Assembly (NCBI GenBank): GCA_965660675.1
Contig: CBFIAU010000009.1
Span: 58,266-122,265, forward strand
Direction: 5' to 3'
DNA: 64,000 bases
Source: UBA12202 sp002691725
GTDB lineage: Bacteria > Pseudomonadota > Alphaproteobacteria > Puniceispirillales > UBA1172
The translations under genes were made by a program, and so were the position numbers. Shown one piece after another: positions 25,591 to 35,711 of the stretch. Each line of letters starts with the position of its first letter. Position 1 is the stretch's first letter. The notes beneath the pieces were generated by a model. That model was not told the origin of the DNA, did not search any database, and saw only the letters and a list, made by a program, of their open reading frames with translations.

Positions 25591-26955
25591 TTAACCACGG
25601 CGCCAAATTGTCCCATCAGCCTTATCTTCAAGAGTAATGCCATGTGAGGCTAAGTCGTCTCTGATTTTATCGGCTTCGGCAAAATTGCGGTCAGCACGTG
25701 CCTGCCTGCGTTGATCAATCCATGCCTGAATAGACGCATCATCAATTCCATCATCATGCCTTGAGTGATGAAACCATGCGGTTGCCGTATCAGGCAGCAA
25801 ACCCAACAGCTCCGCCGAGCGTTTGAGTATAGGCCGTGCCGCCGCATCGCCTCGATTGACCATATTTGCCAATTGATGAAGCCGCGCTAATGCTAAAGGC
25901 GTGTTCAAGTCATCCGCCAATGCCTCAAGAAAGGCATCATCAACAGGCACATCCCTATCAATCGGCGCATCCCCAACGGCACGATAAAGCCCGCTTAATG
26001 CCGCCTCGCTCTCTGCCATCGCATCATAAGAAAAGTCTAGCGGCCCCCGATATTGCGCTTGCAACAGACTATGGCGAATAACCTCACCGCGCGTTTTATC
26101 AAGCAACTCTGCCATAGTCACAAAGTTCCCCAAGGATTTTGACATTTTCTCACCTGAGACGGTAACATAGCCATTATGCATCCAGACTCGCGCCATTTCA
26201 GAATGATCATGGGCGGCACATGACTGGCATATCTCATTCTCATGATGCGGAAAAATTAAATCCAAGCCGCCACCATGAATATCAAATACCTCACCCAGAT
26301 AAGCCCGGCTCATGGCTGAACATTCAATATGCCAGCCCGGACGACCGCGACCCCATGGGCTATCCCAGCCCGGCATGTCATTATCTGACGGCTTCCATAA
26401 GACAAAATCCATCGCTGATTTTTTATATGGCGCGACCTCAACCCTGGCCCCTGCCCGCAATTCATCAGTACTGCGGCCAGATAGTTTGCCATAAGCAGGA
26501 AAGGACGGCACATCAAACAGAACATGGCCCTCGGCTTCATAAGCATGGCCGCGCGAGATCAGCTTTTCAATGATAGCAATCATACCATCAATATGTTCCG
26601 TTGCCCGCGGTTCATGATCAGGGGGAATTGCCCCTAACGCCATGCAATCATTGTGAAAAAATTTGGTCGTTTCATTAGTTAATTGACGGATTGTTATGCC
26701 GCGTTCAGCCGCACGAGCATTAATCTTATCATCAATATCAGTGATATTTCGGACATAGGTGACATTTGGATAAACATAGCGCAACAGCCGCGCCAAGACA
26801 TCAAAGACAACCACCGGACGGGCATTACCAATATGGATACGATCATAGACAGTCGGCCCACATACATAGAGCCGGATATGATCAGCATCAATCGGGGTAA
26901 AGATATCTTTCTGGCGGCTTAGCGTATTATAAAACCGCAATGCTGGCTTAGGCAT
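25591..26955 (-). CDS. cysS: Cysteinyl-tRNA synthetase
   Basis: A 454-residue class I synthetase that charges tRNA-Cys. CGPTVYDRIHIGNARP contains the zinc Cys and the HIGH motif. Further zinc ligands are in IECSAM and HHENE, and KMSKS is present in SGEKMSKSLGN. ATG 26955 is used because it overlaps the gltX stop by one base (TGATG); the TTG just upstream is less likely. It is the last gene of the nadE-gltX-cysS group. Confidence 0.96.
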   Translation of the reverse strand: MPKPALRFYNTLSRQKDIFTPIDADHIRLYVCGPTVYDRIHIGNARPVVVFDVLARLLRYVYPNVTYVRNITDIDDKINARAAERGITIRQLTNETTKFFHNDCMALGAIPPDHEPRATEHIDGMIAIIEKLISRGHAYEAEGHVLFDVPSFPAYGKLSGRSTDELRAGARVEVAPYKKSAMDFVLWKPSDNDMPGWDSPWGRGRPGWHIECSAMSRAYLGEVFDIHGGGLDLIFPHHENEICQSCAAHDHSEMARVWMHNGYVTVSGEKMSKSLGNFVTMAELLDKTRGEVIRHSLLQAQYRGPLDFSYDAMAESEAALSGLYRAVGDAPIDRDVPVDDAFLEALADDLNTPLALARLHQLANMVNRGDAAARPILKRSAELLGLLPDTATAWFHHSRHDDGIDDASIQAWIDQRRQARADRNFAEADKIRDDLASHGITLEDKADGTIWRRG

Positions 26956-28289
26956 CAAGCGGTCTCTCCTTTCAGACGACGGATAATTCTATCACGCTCA
27001 ATCAATGGCAGTAAGGTTGCCATGTCAGGCCCTTGCTGACGCCCTGTTATTGCTTGCCGCAATGGCATGAATACGGCTTTGCCCTTGAGCCCGGTTAGCG
27101 ACATCACGGCTTTTGCCCATTCGCCCCAGCTTGAAGCATCAAGTGCGCCATCTGGAAAACACGTCAAGGCAGCGGCAAGCACCTGCTCATCTGCCTGCAT
27201 CGGCTGGATAGACGAATAACACACATCTGACCAGACCGAGACATCACTTAGCTTATGTATGTTGCCTTTCACCGCATCCCATAATTCGGCGGTAACTGGC
27301 GCCGCATCAAGTCTGTCCTTAATGTCAGCAAATGCCATTTCCGACAGCAGTTTGCTATTAATCTGGGCAAGTTGTTCTGGATCAAAACGCGGTGTTGCGC
27401 GGCCAAATCTGGAGATATCAAACCCTGCGATAATGTCATCCATCACTGTCTGAACCTCGACCGGATCAGACGTACCAATGCGCGCTAACAGGCTGGCGAT
27501 TGCCATCGCTTCAATGCCGTCCTCGCGTAGACTGCCAATAGATAATGAGCCAATCCGTTTGGACAGCCCCTCACCATCAGCACCAGCAAGCAAGGCAAAA
27601 TGACCCATTTCAGGGATCGGATAACCCAATGCCTCAAAAAGCTGATATTGAGCCGCCGAGTTTGTCGTGTGATCTTCGCCGCGCAGGATATGCGTAATCT
27701 TGTGATCGCCATCATCAATGACAGAGGCAAGCGTATAAATAAATCGGCCATCAGCCCGCAAAATCACAGGGTCAGAAAGGCTCGACATTTGAATAGACTG
27801 CTCCCCTCGCACCATATCCTGCCAAGTGACCGTATCATGAGTGAGCATGAACCGATAATGCGGTGTTTCACCTGCCGCCATCCGGCTACCAATCTCATCC
27901 TGGCTGAGCTTTAAGGCAGAGCGATCATAAACCGGCGGCCGCCCAGCAGATAATTGCGATTTGCGCTTGAGTGATAATTCTTCAGGTGTTTCAAAACACG
28001 GATAGGCACGTCCTGCTTCGATCAGGCTTTGCAATCCAGCATGATATTTATCAAGACGTGCCGATTGTCTGTCCTCGACATCCCAATGCATCCCCATCCA
28101 GTCCAGATCAAACCGGATACTTGCCTCATAAGCGGCATCCGAACGCTCATCATCAGTATCATCAATGCGCAACATGAACCGACCATTATTGGCACGGGCA
28201 AACAGATAATTGACCAATGCCGTTCGCATATTACCAACATGCAGATGGCCAGTAGGGCTAGGGGCAAATCTCACCAAAGGGGATGACAT
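26955..28289 (-). CDS. gltX: Glutamyl-tRNA synthetase
   Basis: A 444-residue class I synthetase. RFAPSPTGHLHVGNMRTALVNYLFAR carries the HIGH-like HVGN and LSKRIG is the KMSKS-like loop; RIDDTDDERS is the Rossmann-end motif. At 444 residues it is of the short, discriminating or second-copy type found in many alphaproteobacteria, which often carry two GltX forms. Whether this one charges tRNA-Glu only or also tRNA-Gln cannot be told. AGGAGA precedes the ATG and overlaps the nadE 3' end. Confidence 0.95.
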   Translation of the reverse strand: MSSPLVRFAPSPTGHLHVGNMRTALVNYLFARANNGRFMLRIDDTDDERSDAAYEASIRFDLDWMGMHWDVEDRQSARLDKYHAGLQSLIEAGRAYPCFETPEELSLKRKSQLSAGRPPVYDRSALKLSQDEIGSRMAAGETPHYRFMLTHDTVTWQDMVRGEQSIQMSSLSDPVILRADGRFIYTLASVIDDGDHKITHILRGEDHTTNSAAQYQLFEALGYPIPEMGHFALLAGADGEGLSKRIGSLSIGSLREDGIEAMAIASLLARIGTSDPVEVQTVMDDIIAGFDISRFGRATPRFDPEQLAQINSKLLSEMAFADIKDRLDAAPVTAELWDAVKGNIHKLSDVSVWSDVCYSSIQPMQADEQVLAAALTCFPDGALDASSWGEWAKAVMSLTGLKGKAVFMPLRQAITGRQQGPDMATLLPLIERDRIIRRLKGETA

Positions 28290-28291
28290 CT

Positions 28292-29953
28292 TTAATCTCC
28301 TATCCCATCATAAGCGGAGGTAATGGGAAAGCGGCGGTCACGATAAAAGGCGCGTTTAGTCACTTTTGGGCCAGGGGCGGCTTGCTTCCGTTTATATTCC
28401 GCTAACCGCAATAACCTGGCACAGCGAGTAACCACCGCCGCATCATAGCCATTTTTAATCAGCTCAGACGGCGATATCATCGCCTCCACCAACTGCTGCA
28501 TAATATCATCCAAGACAGCATATTCAGGCAAAGAATCGGTATCCTTTTGATCAGGGCGCAATTCTGCCGAGGGCGGCTTTTCGATAATATCAGGGTAAAT
28601 AACTTCACCGTCCTGGCCTAGAACACCTTGTGGATGATTTGCATTTCGCCATGTCGCCAGGGCAAAGACTGTGGTCTTCCAGACATCTATAAGCGGCGCA
28701 TAAGCCCCGCACATATCCCCATAAAGCGTTGCATAGCCCGTTGCATATTCTGATTTATTGCCAGTCGTCAACACCAACGCACCCGTGGTATTTGATATAG
28801 ACATCAAGGTCAGACCACGGAGACGGGATTGCAGATTTTCACGCGCAAGACCCGCATCCCCGCGAGCAAAACTATCTGCTAATGCAGCATCCATAGCATC
28901 CATTCCAGCAGCAATGCTGATATCATCCAGCCTTATGCCAAGCCGCTTGGCTTGCTCTCTGGCATCATCCAGACTGCTCTGGCTTGTATAGGGTGATGGC
29001 ATCATCACCGCCTCAACCTGATCAGCACCAAGCGCATCAACCGCCAGCGCCGCAACAAGCGCAGAATCTATACCGCCAGATAGCCCTAATATCACCCGCT
29101 CAAAGCCATTTTTCTGAACATAATCACGAATACCCAGCACGACACAGCGCCAGATAGCGGCCAGACCTTCTTCGGGTTTAGTAACCGTCCCTGCGACTGT
29201 CCAGCCATTATCATCACCAGTTAAGGTGATCATGGTGAGCGCCTCTACAAATGATGGCATATGACATCCGAGCGAGCCGTCAGAATTAACAGCAAATGAC
29301 GCTCCATCAAAAATCTGATCATCCTGCCCCCCCACCAAATTGACATAGACCACAGGCACTTTATTTTCGACTGCGCGTCCGACCGCTGTTTGGATACGCT
29401 GATCAGTTTTATCAATCTCAAATGGTGAGCCATTGGGACATAAAATAATGTCAGCACCATGTTGGCAGATATGCCGGACAACATCAGCATGCCAGAGGTC
29501 TTCACAAATCGGCAGGCCAATGGATACGCCTCTGATCACCACCGGTTCAGGCATGACGCCATGGGCAAAATTACGCGGATCATCAAAGACCCCGCCAATC
29601 GGCAGACGCACCTTATCGCGAGTTGCCACCACAACCCCACCATCAAGAACATAAACCGAGTTATAGAGTTTACCGCCAGCACGCCTTGGCGCACAAATGA
29701 TCATCGCTGGTGCATTATTGGCCGTTAATTTAGCAAGGTTTGATATGGCGGCATCAATCTGATCCATAAAACCGTCTACCAGAATGAGATCATCGAGCTG
29801 ATATCCTGATAGATACATTTCTGGAACAAGCATAATATCTGCCTGTTGCGCCGCCGCTTGCTGGTGCGCTCTGATAATAGCTTGGGCATTTTCATCTATC
29901 GCCCCCAGTTTGAAGTTTAACTGAGCAATAGCGCAAAGAAGGTGCGTTTTCAT
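28292..29953 (-). CDS. nadE: Glutamine-dependent NAD+ synthetase
   Basis: A 553-residue two-domain enzyme that amidates nicotinate adenine dinucleotide to NAD+. The N-terminal nitrilase-type glutaminase (about 1-255) shows the Glu in PEMYLSG, Lys in KVRLPIGGVFDD and Cys in LPICEDLWH. The C-terminal synthetase domain starts near 275 with the P-loop-like LGLSGGIDSALVAAL and has TTGNKSEYATGY. Length fits the glutamine-using form. It sits directly downstream of a nicotinate phosphoribosyltransferase-like gene, consistent with an NAD supply unit. Confidence 0.96.
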   Translation of the reverse strand: MKTHLLCAIAQLNFKLGAIDENAQAIIRAHQQAAAQQADIMLVPEMYLSGYQLDDLILVDGFMDQIDAAISNLAKLTANNAPAMIICAPRRAGGKLYNSVYVLDGGVVVATRDKVRLPIGGVFDDPRNFAHGVMPEPVVIRGVSIGLPICEDLWHADVVRHICQHGADIILCPNGSPFEIDKTDQRIQTAVGRAVENKVPVVYVNLVGGQDDQIFDGASFAVNSDGSLGCHMPSFVEALTMITLTGDDNGWTVAGTVTKPEEGLAAIWRCVVLGIRDYVQKNGFERVILGLSGGIDSALVAALAVDALGADQVEAVMMPSPYTSQSSLDDAREQAKRLGIRLDDISIAAGMDAMDAALADSFARGDAGLARENLQSRLRGLTLMSISNTTGALVLTTGNKSEYATGYATLYGDMCGAYAPLIDVWKTTVFALATWRNANHPQGVLGQDGEVIYPDIIEKPPSAELRPDQKDTDSLPEYAVLDDIMQQLVEAMISPSELIKNGYDAAVVTRCARLLRLAEYKRKQAAPGPKVTKRAFYRDRRFPITSAYDGIGD

Positions 29954-30012
29954 ATCGTTTTCCTAGCAGGAAAGAGTAAGGCTGGTAAAGCCAAAATCAT
30001 AATCTGAGGCCG

Positions 30013-31173
30013 TTATGGAATGAGGAACTCCCGCCCCTTTTTGACGCGGCTGACATCACCATAGGCAATGATATCTGCTGTCGCATAAGTTTCAGACCAT
30101 TGGTTTGGCAAAAAAGACCCGCTACCGATTAGGTCAACTGGCGCATCGGCAAGCGCAAAGACCCTGCATTTTTCAGGGCCGAAGCCACTTGAGCAAACAA
30201 TTTTAACCTTATCAAAGCCATGCTTATCCAATTGCTCACGGAGATGCCATGCCGCCGCCGCAGAAACGCCTGTCCCGATAAGGCTTTTCAGCTCACTATC
30301 CGTGCGATAGGCGCGAATAGATTGCGGTTTATTGCGATCAAGAACAGCGTAAGATGCTTGCACATCAAGCCCTTCACAATAGCGGCCACCATGGGTATCC
30401 AGCCGTAAAGATAGCTCCCCTGCCGCTGCCATATCCGAAAACTCTGTCGCCACCGCGAGCGCATCCGTCACCTCATTGCCAAAATAATCAATCAGAACAG
30501 TAAGGGGCTGATCAGGAAAGGTTTTGCGATAGAGCTTTGCTGCATCAAGTGTTGACCCTGCATAGCCTATGAGAGCGTGTGGCATAGTGCCTCGTCCACT
30601 AGTTGCACCAAAAAAATGCGCGGTATGATCGGTTGATGAGCCGATAAATCCGAGCGCCTGATCATCACGTTGCGCCACTTTAGAGCCAACCGACGCGCCA
30701 TAAGCCATTAATTCTGCCATATCCGTTCCTGCACAATGGCGGGCATCCATAGCCAGAAATGATACTTTGGGCAGGCTGGAACACATGGCATGAGCATTAT
30801 ATGCCGCAACACAGGCCGCGCCAATGCGCTGCAGAAATACGGTTTCCAAATCAACCAGTCCAGATAATGCACCCGTGATATAACAGATCGGCTGTCCCGC
30901 CCCAACCCAGCTGCCTTCGGGGTGACACAGATTAATATCAACGCTCATCTGGCGATGCGCCATCATGGCTTCAAGCCAACCGATAGCCATGGCAGGTGCC
31001 GATAAAACCGGCCGCCGCATAAAGACAGCATAAGTAACGTCAATATCACCATGTTGTTCAACAACAGCTTTGCTGCGCAGAAAATAGCTATCTGTCAGGT
31101 TAGGATGCTGGTCGGGCGAAGGGCCTGGAAAAGGGCTTGGAAAAGGGCCTGAAAAAGGTGTCGATGATGCCAT
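30013..31173 (-). CDS. Nicotinate phosphoribosyltransferase family protein
   Basis: A 386-residue type II phosphoribosyltransferase-fold protein like the alphaproteobacterial nicotinate phosphoribosyltransferases. Family segments include LTDSYFLRSKAVVEQHG, GLVDLETVFLQRIG, MDARHCAGTDMAELMAYGA, the RLDTHGGRYCEGLD block and VKIVCSSGFGPEKC. It would convert nicotinate and PRPP to nicotinate mononucleotide, feeding NadD and then the NadE encoded next. Residues 5-20 are a Pro/Phe/Gly/Ser repeat made by three 12-bp units and are not part of the family fold. An exact substrate other than nicotinate is possible. Confidence 0.8.
   Translation of the reverse strand: MASSTPFSGPFPSPFPGPSPDQHPNLTDSYFLRSKAVVEQHGDIDVTYAVFMRRPVLSAPAMAIGWLEAMMAHRQMSVDINLCHPEGSWVGAGQPICYITGALSGLVDLETVFLQRIGAACVAAYNAHAMCSSLPKVSFLAMDARHCAGTDMAELMAYGASVGSKVAQRDDQALGFIGSSTDHTAHFFGATSGRGTMPHALIGYAGSTLDAAKLYRKTFPDQPLTVLIDYFGNEVTDALAVATEFSDMAAAGELSLRLDTHGGRYCEGLDVQASYAVLDRNKPQSIRAYRTDSELKSLIGTGVSAAAAWHLREQLDKHGFDKVKIVCSSGFGPEKCRVFALADAPVDLIGSGSFLPNQWSETYATADIIAYGDVSRVKKGREFLIP
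31121..31156 (-). repeat. In-frame 12-bp tandem repeat, three units
   Basis: Plus-strand units gggcctggaaaa (31121), gggcttggaaaa (31133) and gggcctgaaaaa (31145), with a partial copy before them. They encode F-P/S-G/S-P-like tetrapeptides at the N-terminus of the nicotinate phosphoribosyltransferase-like protein. Confidence 0.88.
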
Positions 31174-31218
31174 TTATATGCTCAATAATTAATTTGTCTT
31201 ACGCCAAAGATGATGACT

Positions 31219-32613
31219 TTATGACGCTTTCGCCAAGCCATCCTTTGATACGCGGCGTTTTTGTAGCAAATCAGCAATCAAAAACGCTAATTCTAGCGAT
31301 TGATTAGCATTTAGCCGAGGATCACAGAAAGTATGGTAACGGTTGGAAAGATCATCTTCACTCACCGCCTGCACATCACCGCCAACACATTCTGTCACGT
31401 TTGAGCCGGTCATTTCAAAATGAATTCCGCCCGGATAAGTGCCCACCATATCATGCGCCTTGAAGAAGCCCTCAACCTCATTAAGAACATCATTGACGCG
31501 GCGTGTTTTATATCCGGATGAGGCTTTTACCGTATTGCCATGCATCGGATCACTACACCAGACAACGTCATAGCCAGACGCCTTCACTGCCTCCAGCATT
31601 GGCGGCAGTTTATCCATGATGTTGTCAGCACCCATACGGCTTATCAGGGTTAATTTTCCGGGGATATTTTCCGGGTTAAGCGTTTCGATGAGACGTAACA
31701 AATTATCCGTTTCCATGGATGGGCCACATTTCAGGCCAATCGGGTTTTTAATCCCACGCATATATTCAACATGCGCACCATCAAGTTGCCGTGTCCGATC
31801 ACCAATCCAGAGCATATGTGCGGTTGTCGAAAAATATCCGCCTTCCTCGGTGATCGTGTCTTTGCGGGTAAAGGCTTCTTCATAGTTCAGAAGAAGCGCT
31901 TCATGGCTGGTATAAAACTCCGTTTCACGCAGGCGTAAGGTTGTTTCACTCGAAATACCGCAAGCGCGCATAAAGTTAAGACAGTCATCAATCTGACCAG
32001 CAATTTCCTCATAGCGCTTGGCTTGCGATGAGTCTGAAATAAAATCAAGCGTCCAGCCATGCACCTTTTCAAGTCCAGCCAGGCCGCCAGATGCAAAAGC
32101 TCGCAATAAGTTTAGGCTGGCGGCAGATTGATGATAACCTTCAAGCAGTCGGTTAGGGTCAGGCAAACGCGCCGCCGCCGTAAACGCATTACCATTGACC
32201 ATATCACCGCGATAACTCGGCAACTCGACGCCATCAATCACCTCAACCGGCGATGAGCGCGGCTTGGCAAACTGGCCAGCAATCCGCCCAAGCTTGATCA
32301 CAGGCATAGAGGCGCCAAATGTCAGGACAACCGCCATCTGCAAAAACAGCTTAAAGGTATCCCGAATATTATTAGCCGAAAAATCATTAAAGCTTTCCGC
32401 GCAATCGCCGCCCTGAAGCAAAAATGCCTTGCCTAAAGCGACATCAGCAAGCCGTTGACGGAGCGCCATCACTTCACCAGCAAAAACCAAAGGCGGCAAT
32501 CCCGCCAGCTTATTTTCAACTGATTTCAGGTTTTCCTGATCATCATATTCAGGCACCTGTAAGATCGGCAATTTACGCCAAGAAGTCGGTGTCCAGCCCA
32601 TATCTAACCCCAT
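31219..32613 (-). CDS. Class II (plant-type) DAHP synthase
   Basis: A 464-residue 3-deoxy-D-arabino-heptulosonate-7-phosphate synthase of the class II type. It condenses PEP and erythrose-4-phosphate at the head of the shikimate pathway. Class II marks include WTPTSWRKLP at the start, LQGGDCAESF, IGRIAGQFAKPRS-like VIKLGRIAGQFAKPRSSP, and WCSDPMHGNT. Either ATG 32613 or ATG 32601 (MGWTPTSWR) could be the start; neither has a strong Shine-Dalgarno. It lies between gor and the nicotinate phosphoribosyltransferase gene on the same strand. Confidence 0.93.
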   Translation of the reverse strand: MGLDMGWTPTSWRKLPILQVPEYDDQENLKSVENKLAGLPPLVFAGEVMALRQRLADVALGKAFLLQGGDCAESFNDFSANNIRDTFKLFLQMAVVLTFGASMPVIKLGRIAGQFAKPRSSPVEVIDGVELPSYRGDMVNGNAFTAAARLPDPNRLLEGYHQSAASLNLLRAFASGGLAGLEKVHGWTLDFISDSSQAKRYEEIAGQIDDCLNFMRACGISSETTLRLRETEFYTSHEALLLNYEEAFTRKDTITEEGGYFSTTAHMLWIGDRTRQLDGAHVEYMRGIKNPIGLKCGPSMETDNLLRLIETLNPENIPGKLTLISRMGADNIMDKLPPMLEAVKASGYDVVWCSDPMHGNTVKASSGYKTRRVNDVLNEVEGFFKAHDMVGTYPGGIHFEMTGSNVTECVGGDVQAVSEDDLSNRYHTFCDPRLNANQSLELAFLIADLLQKRRVSKDGLAKAS

Positions 32614-32726
32614 TATATAAGTTATAAGCCATAATAACAGCAATCCTGCTGTTTTGACAATAATTTAAGGAAGAGGCAAATTAAGGAAAGGAGGATTTAG
32701 CATTAATGCGGCATAGGATAATGCAA

Positions 32727-34103
32727 TTATCCATCACGCGGCGTCCGCATGGTGACAAACTCTTCGGCGGCGGTTGGATGAATACCAATAGTGGCATCAA
32801 AATCCGCTTTAGTTGCACCAGCTTTGAGCGCGATAGCAATGCCCTGAATAATCTCCGGCGCATCAAAACCAAGCATATGCACGCCGATGACTTTATCATC
32901 TGCGGCATTTACAATCAGTTTCATGATAGTTTTTTCATTACGGCCTGCTAGCGTGTTTTTCATTGCCCGAAACGCTTCCACATAAACCTTAATGGACAAT
33001 CCCTGTTGCTTGGCCGCATCCTCGGTTAGCCCAACACTGGCAATAGGCGGCTGGCTAAAAACCGCTGAGGGAACGTTAGCATAACTCATAAACCTGCTTG
33101 TGTGAGGGCGGCTTTTCTGGCCATAAAAATGATCAGCAAATCTATGCCCCTCAGCGATAGCAACAGGGGTCAGATTAATGCGGTCTGTCACATCACCAAT
33201 CGCAAAAATTGAGCTGATAGACGTCTGCGCGTCATCTTGAACCTTAATCGCGCCATTATCGGCAAGGGCAACGCCCTGTTCCGCCAGCCCCAAGCCAGCA
33301 ATATTTGGCCGCCTGCCAGTCGCCGCCATGACGCAATCAACACGCAATGTTTTCCCATTATCAAGGCTAATAGCGGTTTTATCACCATCGCTATCAACGG
33401 CAGTAATATTTGTCCCCGCATGAAGGATAACGCCGCGGTCTTGCATCGCCGTCATCAGCCCCTGCCGCATATCAGGATCAAATCCGCGCAAGGGTTGGCT
33501 AGCCCGAAAAACCAAATGCGTTTCTGTGCCAAAACCAGCAAATATACCAGCAAACTCAACGGCAATATAACCGCTTCCATGAATGACAATCTGATCAGGG
33601 CGTTGCGGCAAATCCAAAGCTTCGTTTGAGCTAATGGCGTGATCACGCATCCCCGGTATATCAAGGATATGTGGCCAGCCGCCAACAGCAATCAGGATAC
33701 GTTCCGCCGTCCATGTCTTGCCATTGACCGTGACTTCATGGGCGCCTGTGATAACGCCGCGGCCTTCTATAACCGTGACTCCGGCATTATCCAGCATGCT
33801 GCAGTAAATGCCAGCCAGCCGATCAAGTTCATCATTTTTGGCTTTGATTAAGGCAGGCCAATCATGAACAGGCTCTGATACCTGCCAGCCAAAGCCAGCC
33901 GCATCAGCAAAATCACTGGCAAAACCAGCGCCATATACAAGCAGCTTTTTCGGCACACATCCGCGCAGAACACAAGTGCCGCCTAAACGGTCTTCCTCAA
34001 CAACCGCCACCTTTGCGCCGTGGTTGGCGGCAATGCGACTAGCTCTGACGCCCCCAGAACCACCGCCAATGGTGATCAGATCAAAATCATATGTGCTTGC
34101 CAT
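32727..34103 (-). CDS. gor: Glutathione-disulfide reductase
   Basis: A 458-residue class I pyridine nucleotide-disulfide oxidoreductase that reduces GSSG with NADPH. The FAD motif GGGSGGVRASR is followed by the redox CVLRGCVPKK. The NAD(P) Rossmann motif is GSGYIAVEFAGIFAG, and the C-terminal HPTAAEEFVTMR supplies the catalytic His-Glu pair. The sequence around the redox Cys and the HPTAAEE end favour glutathione reductase over lipoamide dehydrogenase. AAGGAGA precedes the ATG. A GST gene lies nearby upstream. Confidence 0.93.
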   Translation of the reverse strand: MASTYDFDLITIGGGSGGVRASRIAANHGAKVAVVEEDRLGGTCVLRGCVPKKLLVYGAGFASDFADAAGFGWQVSEPVHDWPALIKAKNDELDRLAGIYCSMLDNAGVTVIEGRGVITGAHEVTVNGKTWTAERILIAVGGWPHILDIPGMRDHAISSNEALDLPQRPDQIVIHGSGYIAVEFAGIFAGFGTETHLVFRASQPLRGFDPDMRQGLMTAMQDRGVILHAGTNITAVDSDGDKTAISLDNGKTLRVDCVMAATGRRPNIAGLGLAEQGVALADNGAIKVQDDAQTSISSIFAIGDVTDRINLTPVAIAEGHRFADHFYGQKSRPHTSRFMSYANVPSAVFSQPPIASVGLTEDAAKQQGLSIKVYVEAFRAMKNTLAGRNEKTIMKLIVNAADDKVIGVHMLGFDAPEIIQGIAIALKAGATKADFDATIGIHPTAAEEFVTMRTPRDG

Positions 34104-34201
34104 CTTATTTCTCCTTTTCTTTAGTGATACGCGGCTAGCTCATAAAAATCCAATATAAAATCAGTTGCTTCCTAATTTATGGCAGATTAATCAGATCACC
34201 A

Positions 34202-34663
34202 TTAATGCACCATTCCGGGCGGCAATAAAGTATCATTTTCATGCCGATCTGGCAGGTCAACATAATCACCTGATACCGCCGTTGATATACGAATGTAATC
34301 AATTAACTGACGCATACCAGCGATCAGTTCAATCATCTGTTCTGGCGTCATGGCAAAAATAGATATTTTTGAATAGATGGAAAATGTCACCGGCCCAGGG
34401 CATATTCCATATCCATCAAGTGTTGTTCCAACCATATTTTCAAGCATCATTGAGGTCAGAATAGGCGTATAAATCGGCTCGCCTGATGTTTTAACAAAAG
34501 TTCCGTAGATAAGGATCTCATCAATATTTAATAATGGGTCAATCTGAATAGGAAAATGACTGTCATCTCCTAATACCCAATGGCCATCTTCGGAATGAGA
34601 AATTTTACCAAGATCGTGGTCTCCCATTTCATCAAGGGATAATAATAGCGAATTTACCGACAT
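34202..34663 (-). CDS. Unknown small acidic protein, possibly CesT-like chaperone fold
   Basis: A 153-residue acidic protein I do not firmly recognise. The alternation of short strands and helices (FPIQIDPLLNIDEILIYGTF, TSMMLENMVGTTLDGYGICP, VTFSIYSKISIFAMTPEQMI, then an amphipathic helix) resembles the CesT/Tir type III secretion chaperone fold, which many free-living marine proteobacteria carry as orphan proteins. This is a weak inference. ATG 34663 is chosen because GAGGACA lies just before it. It is followed by gor on the same strand; no secretion genes are in the window. Confidence 0.5.
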   Translation of the reverse strand: MSVNSLLLSLDEMGDHDLGKISHSEDGHWVLGDDSHFPIQIDPLLNIDEILIYGTFVKTSGEPIYTPILTSMMLENMVGTTLDGYGICPGPVTFSIYSKISIFAMTPEQMIELIAGMRQLIDYIRISTAVSGDYVDLPDRHENDTLLPPGMVH

Positions 34664-34831
34664 GATTGTCCTCACAGTTGCCTACCAAAAAGCAAATTTG
34701 GACAATTATTGATTAATTATATATTAACCAAATTAAAGAAGATGATCATTTATATAAGCAACTACTAATGCAAATGAATAGGCTAATTTAATATACTAAC
34801 GTCAAGGCGTTTCTATATGTAATTAAATAAT

Positions 34832-34860
34832 AAAAAAAGCACGGCAATTTCTCACCGTGC
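34832..34860 (-). terminator. Intrinsic terminator of the GST gene
   Basis: On the minus strand GCACGG pairs with CCGTGC across a 10-nt loop and is followed by seven T. It lies about 70 bp after the GST stop codon. The rest of the 34664-34931 gap is AT-rich with no other feature I can support. Confidence 0.85.
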
Positions 34861-34931
34861 CAGTTTCATAAGGATTCATTAAATTAACACTTTATATAGT
34901 ATTATTATTTAATCCTGTTTTTAGCAAAAAT

Positions 34932-35573
34932 TTATCGCCAATCAGCGACATCAATATCATCTGGTAAAGTCGGCTTATAACTTGCCACAGCATTGGAGAA
35001 ATCAATCATCCAAGACGCCAATGACGGACAGTGATCGCGCCAGTCAAGTTGCTTGCGATAATCAAAATGATCAAGCGCGCAAGCCAGCGCTATATCTGAT
35101 GCTGTCGGCGCCGCCCCATTTTCATAGACTGGATGTTCTGCTTTAATTTCAGCAAAACTGCGCGTGACTTTTTCAAGCTGGTATTCAACAAAACTGTCAA
35201 CACGCATATTTTCAGGGCGGAAGCGGCTCTCATAGACGACCAGAATACCAGCATCCAGCATCCCGATCACCCGCGCTAATCGGGTTTTTTCACGGATAAT
35301 ATCCATTCCTGATCCGGGGAACAGAATGCTCTTGCCATGTTTTTCCATAGAAAGCTGATCAAAATAATCAAAAATAACACGAGTGTCATAAAGAATATCA
35401 TCACCAACCAATAAGGTCGGGATTTTGCCAAGCGGGTTCTGTTGCCGCAAATTATCATTTGGATCATTGGTATCAGCAGATACAACTGACATATCAGCTG
35501 TCATGCCAATCACATCAGCCGCAATCTTGACCATCCGGCCAAAAGGCGATGGCATAGAAGTTCTAAGGATCAT
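34932..35573 (-). CDS. Glutathione S-transferase family protein
   Basis: A 213-residue cytosolic-type GST. The N-terminal thioredoxin-like domain has NPLGKIPTLLVGD with the cis-Pro of the GSH site and a D-T-R helix-3 segment in place of the usual E-S. The start (ILRTSMPSPFGR) has Ser at the position that often activates glutathione. The C-terminal helical domain includes TASDIALACALDHFDYR. The substrate is unknown. GGAGATATC precedes the ATG, and a strong terminator follows. It is divergent from the beta-hydroxyacid dehydrogenase gene. Confidence 0.88.
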   Translation of the reverse strand: MILRTSMPSPFGRMVKIAADVIGMTADMSVVSADTNDPNDNLRQQNPLGKIPTLLVGDDILYDTRVIFDYFDQLSMEKHGKSILFPGSGMDIIREKTRLARVIGMLDAGILVVYESRFRPENMRVDSFVEYQLEKVTRSFAEIKAEHPVYENGAAPTASDIALACALDHFDYRKQLDWRDHCPSLASWMIDFSNAVASYKPTLPDDIDVADWR

Positions 35574-35711
35574 AAGGATATCTCCGTTTCTAATTTGAGA
35601 CCAAACATGGCACTAATTAATATGACTGTCTAGCATCAGATTGCGCCTTTTGTCTGACCGCGCTAGGATAGGAATGGTACATATCATCATTCAAAACGAG
35701 GAGAATATATC

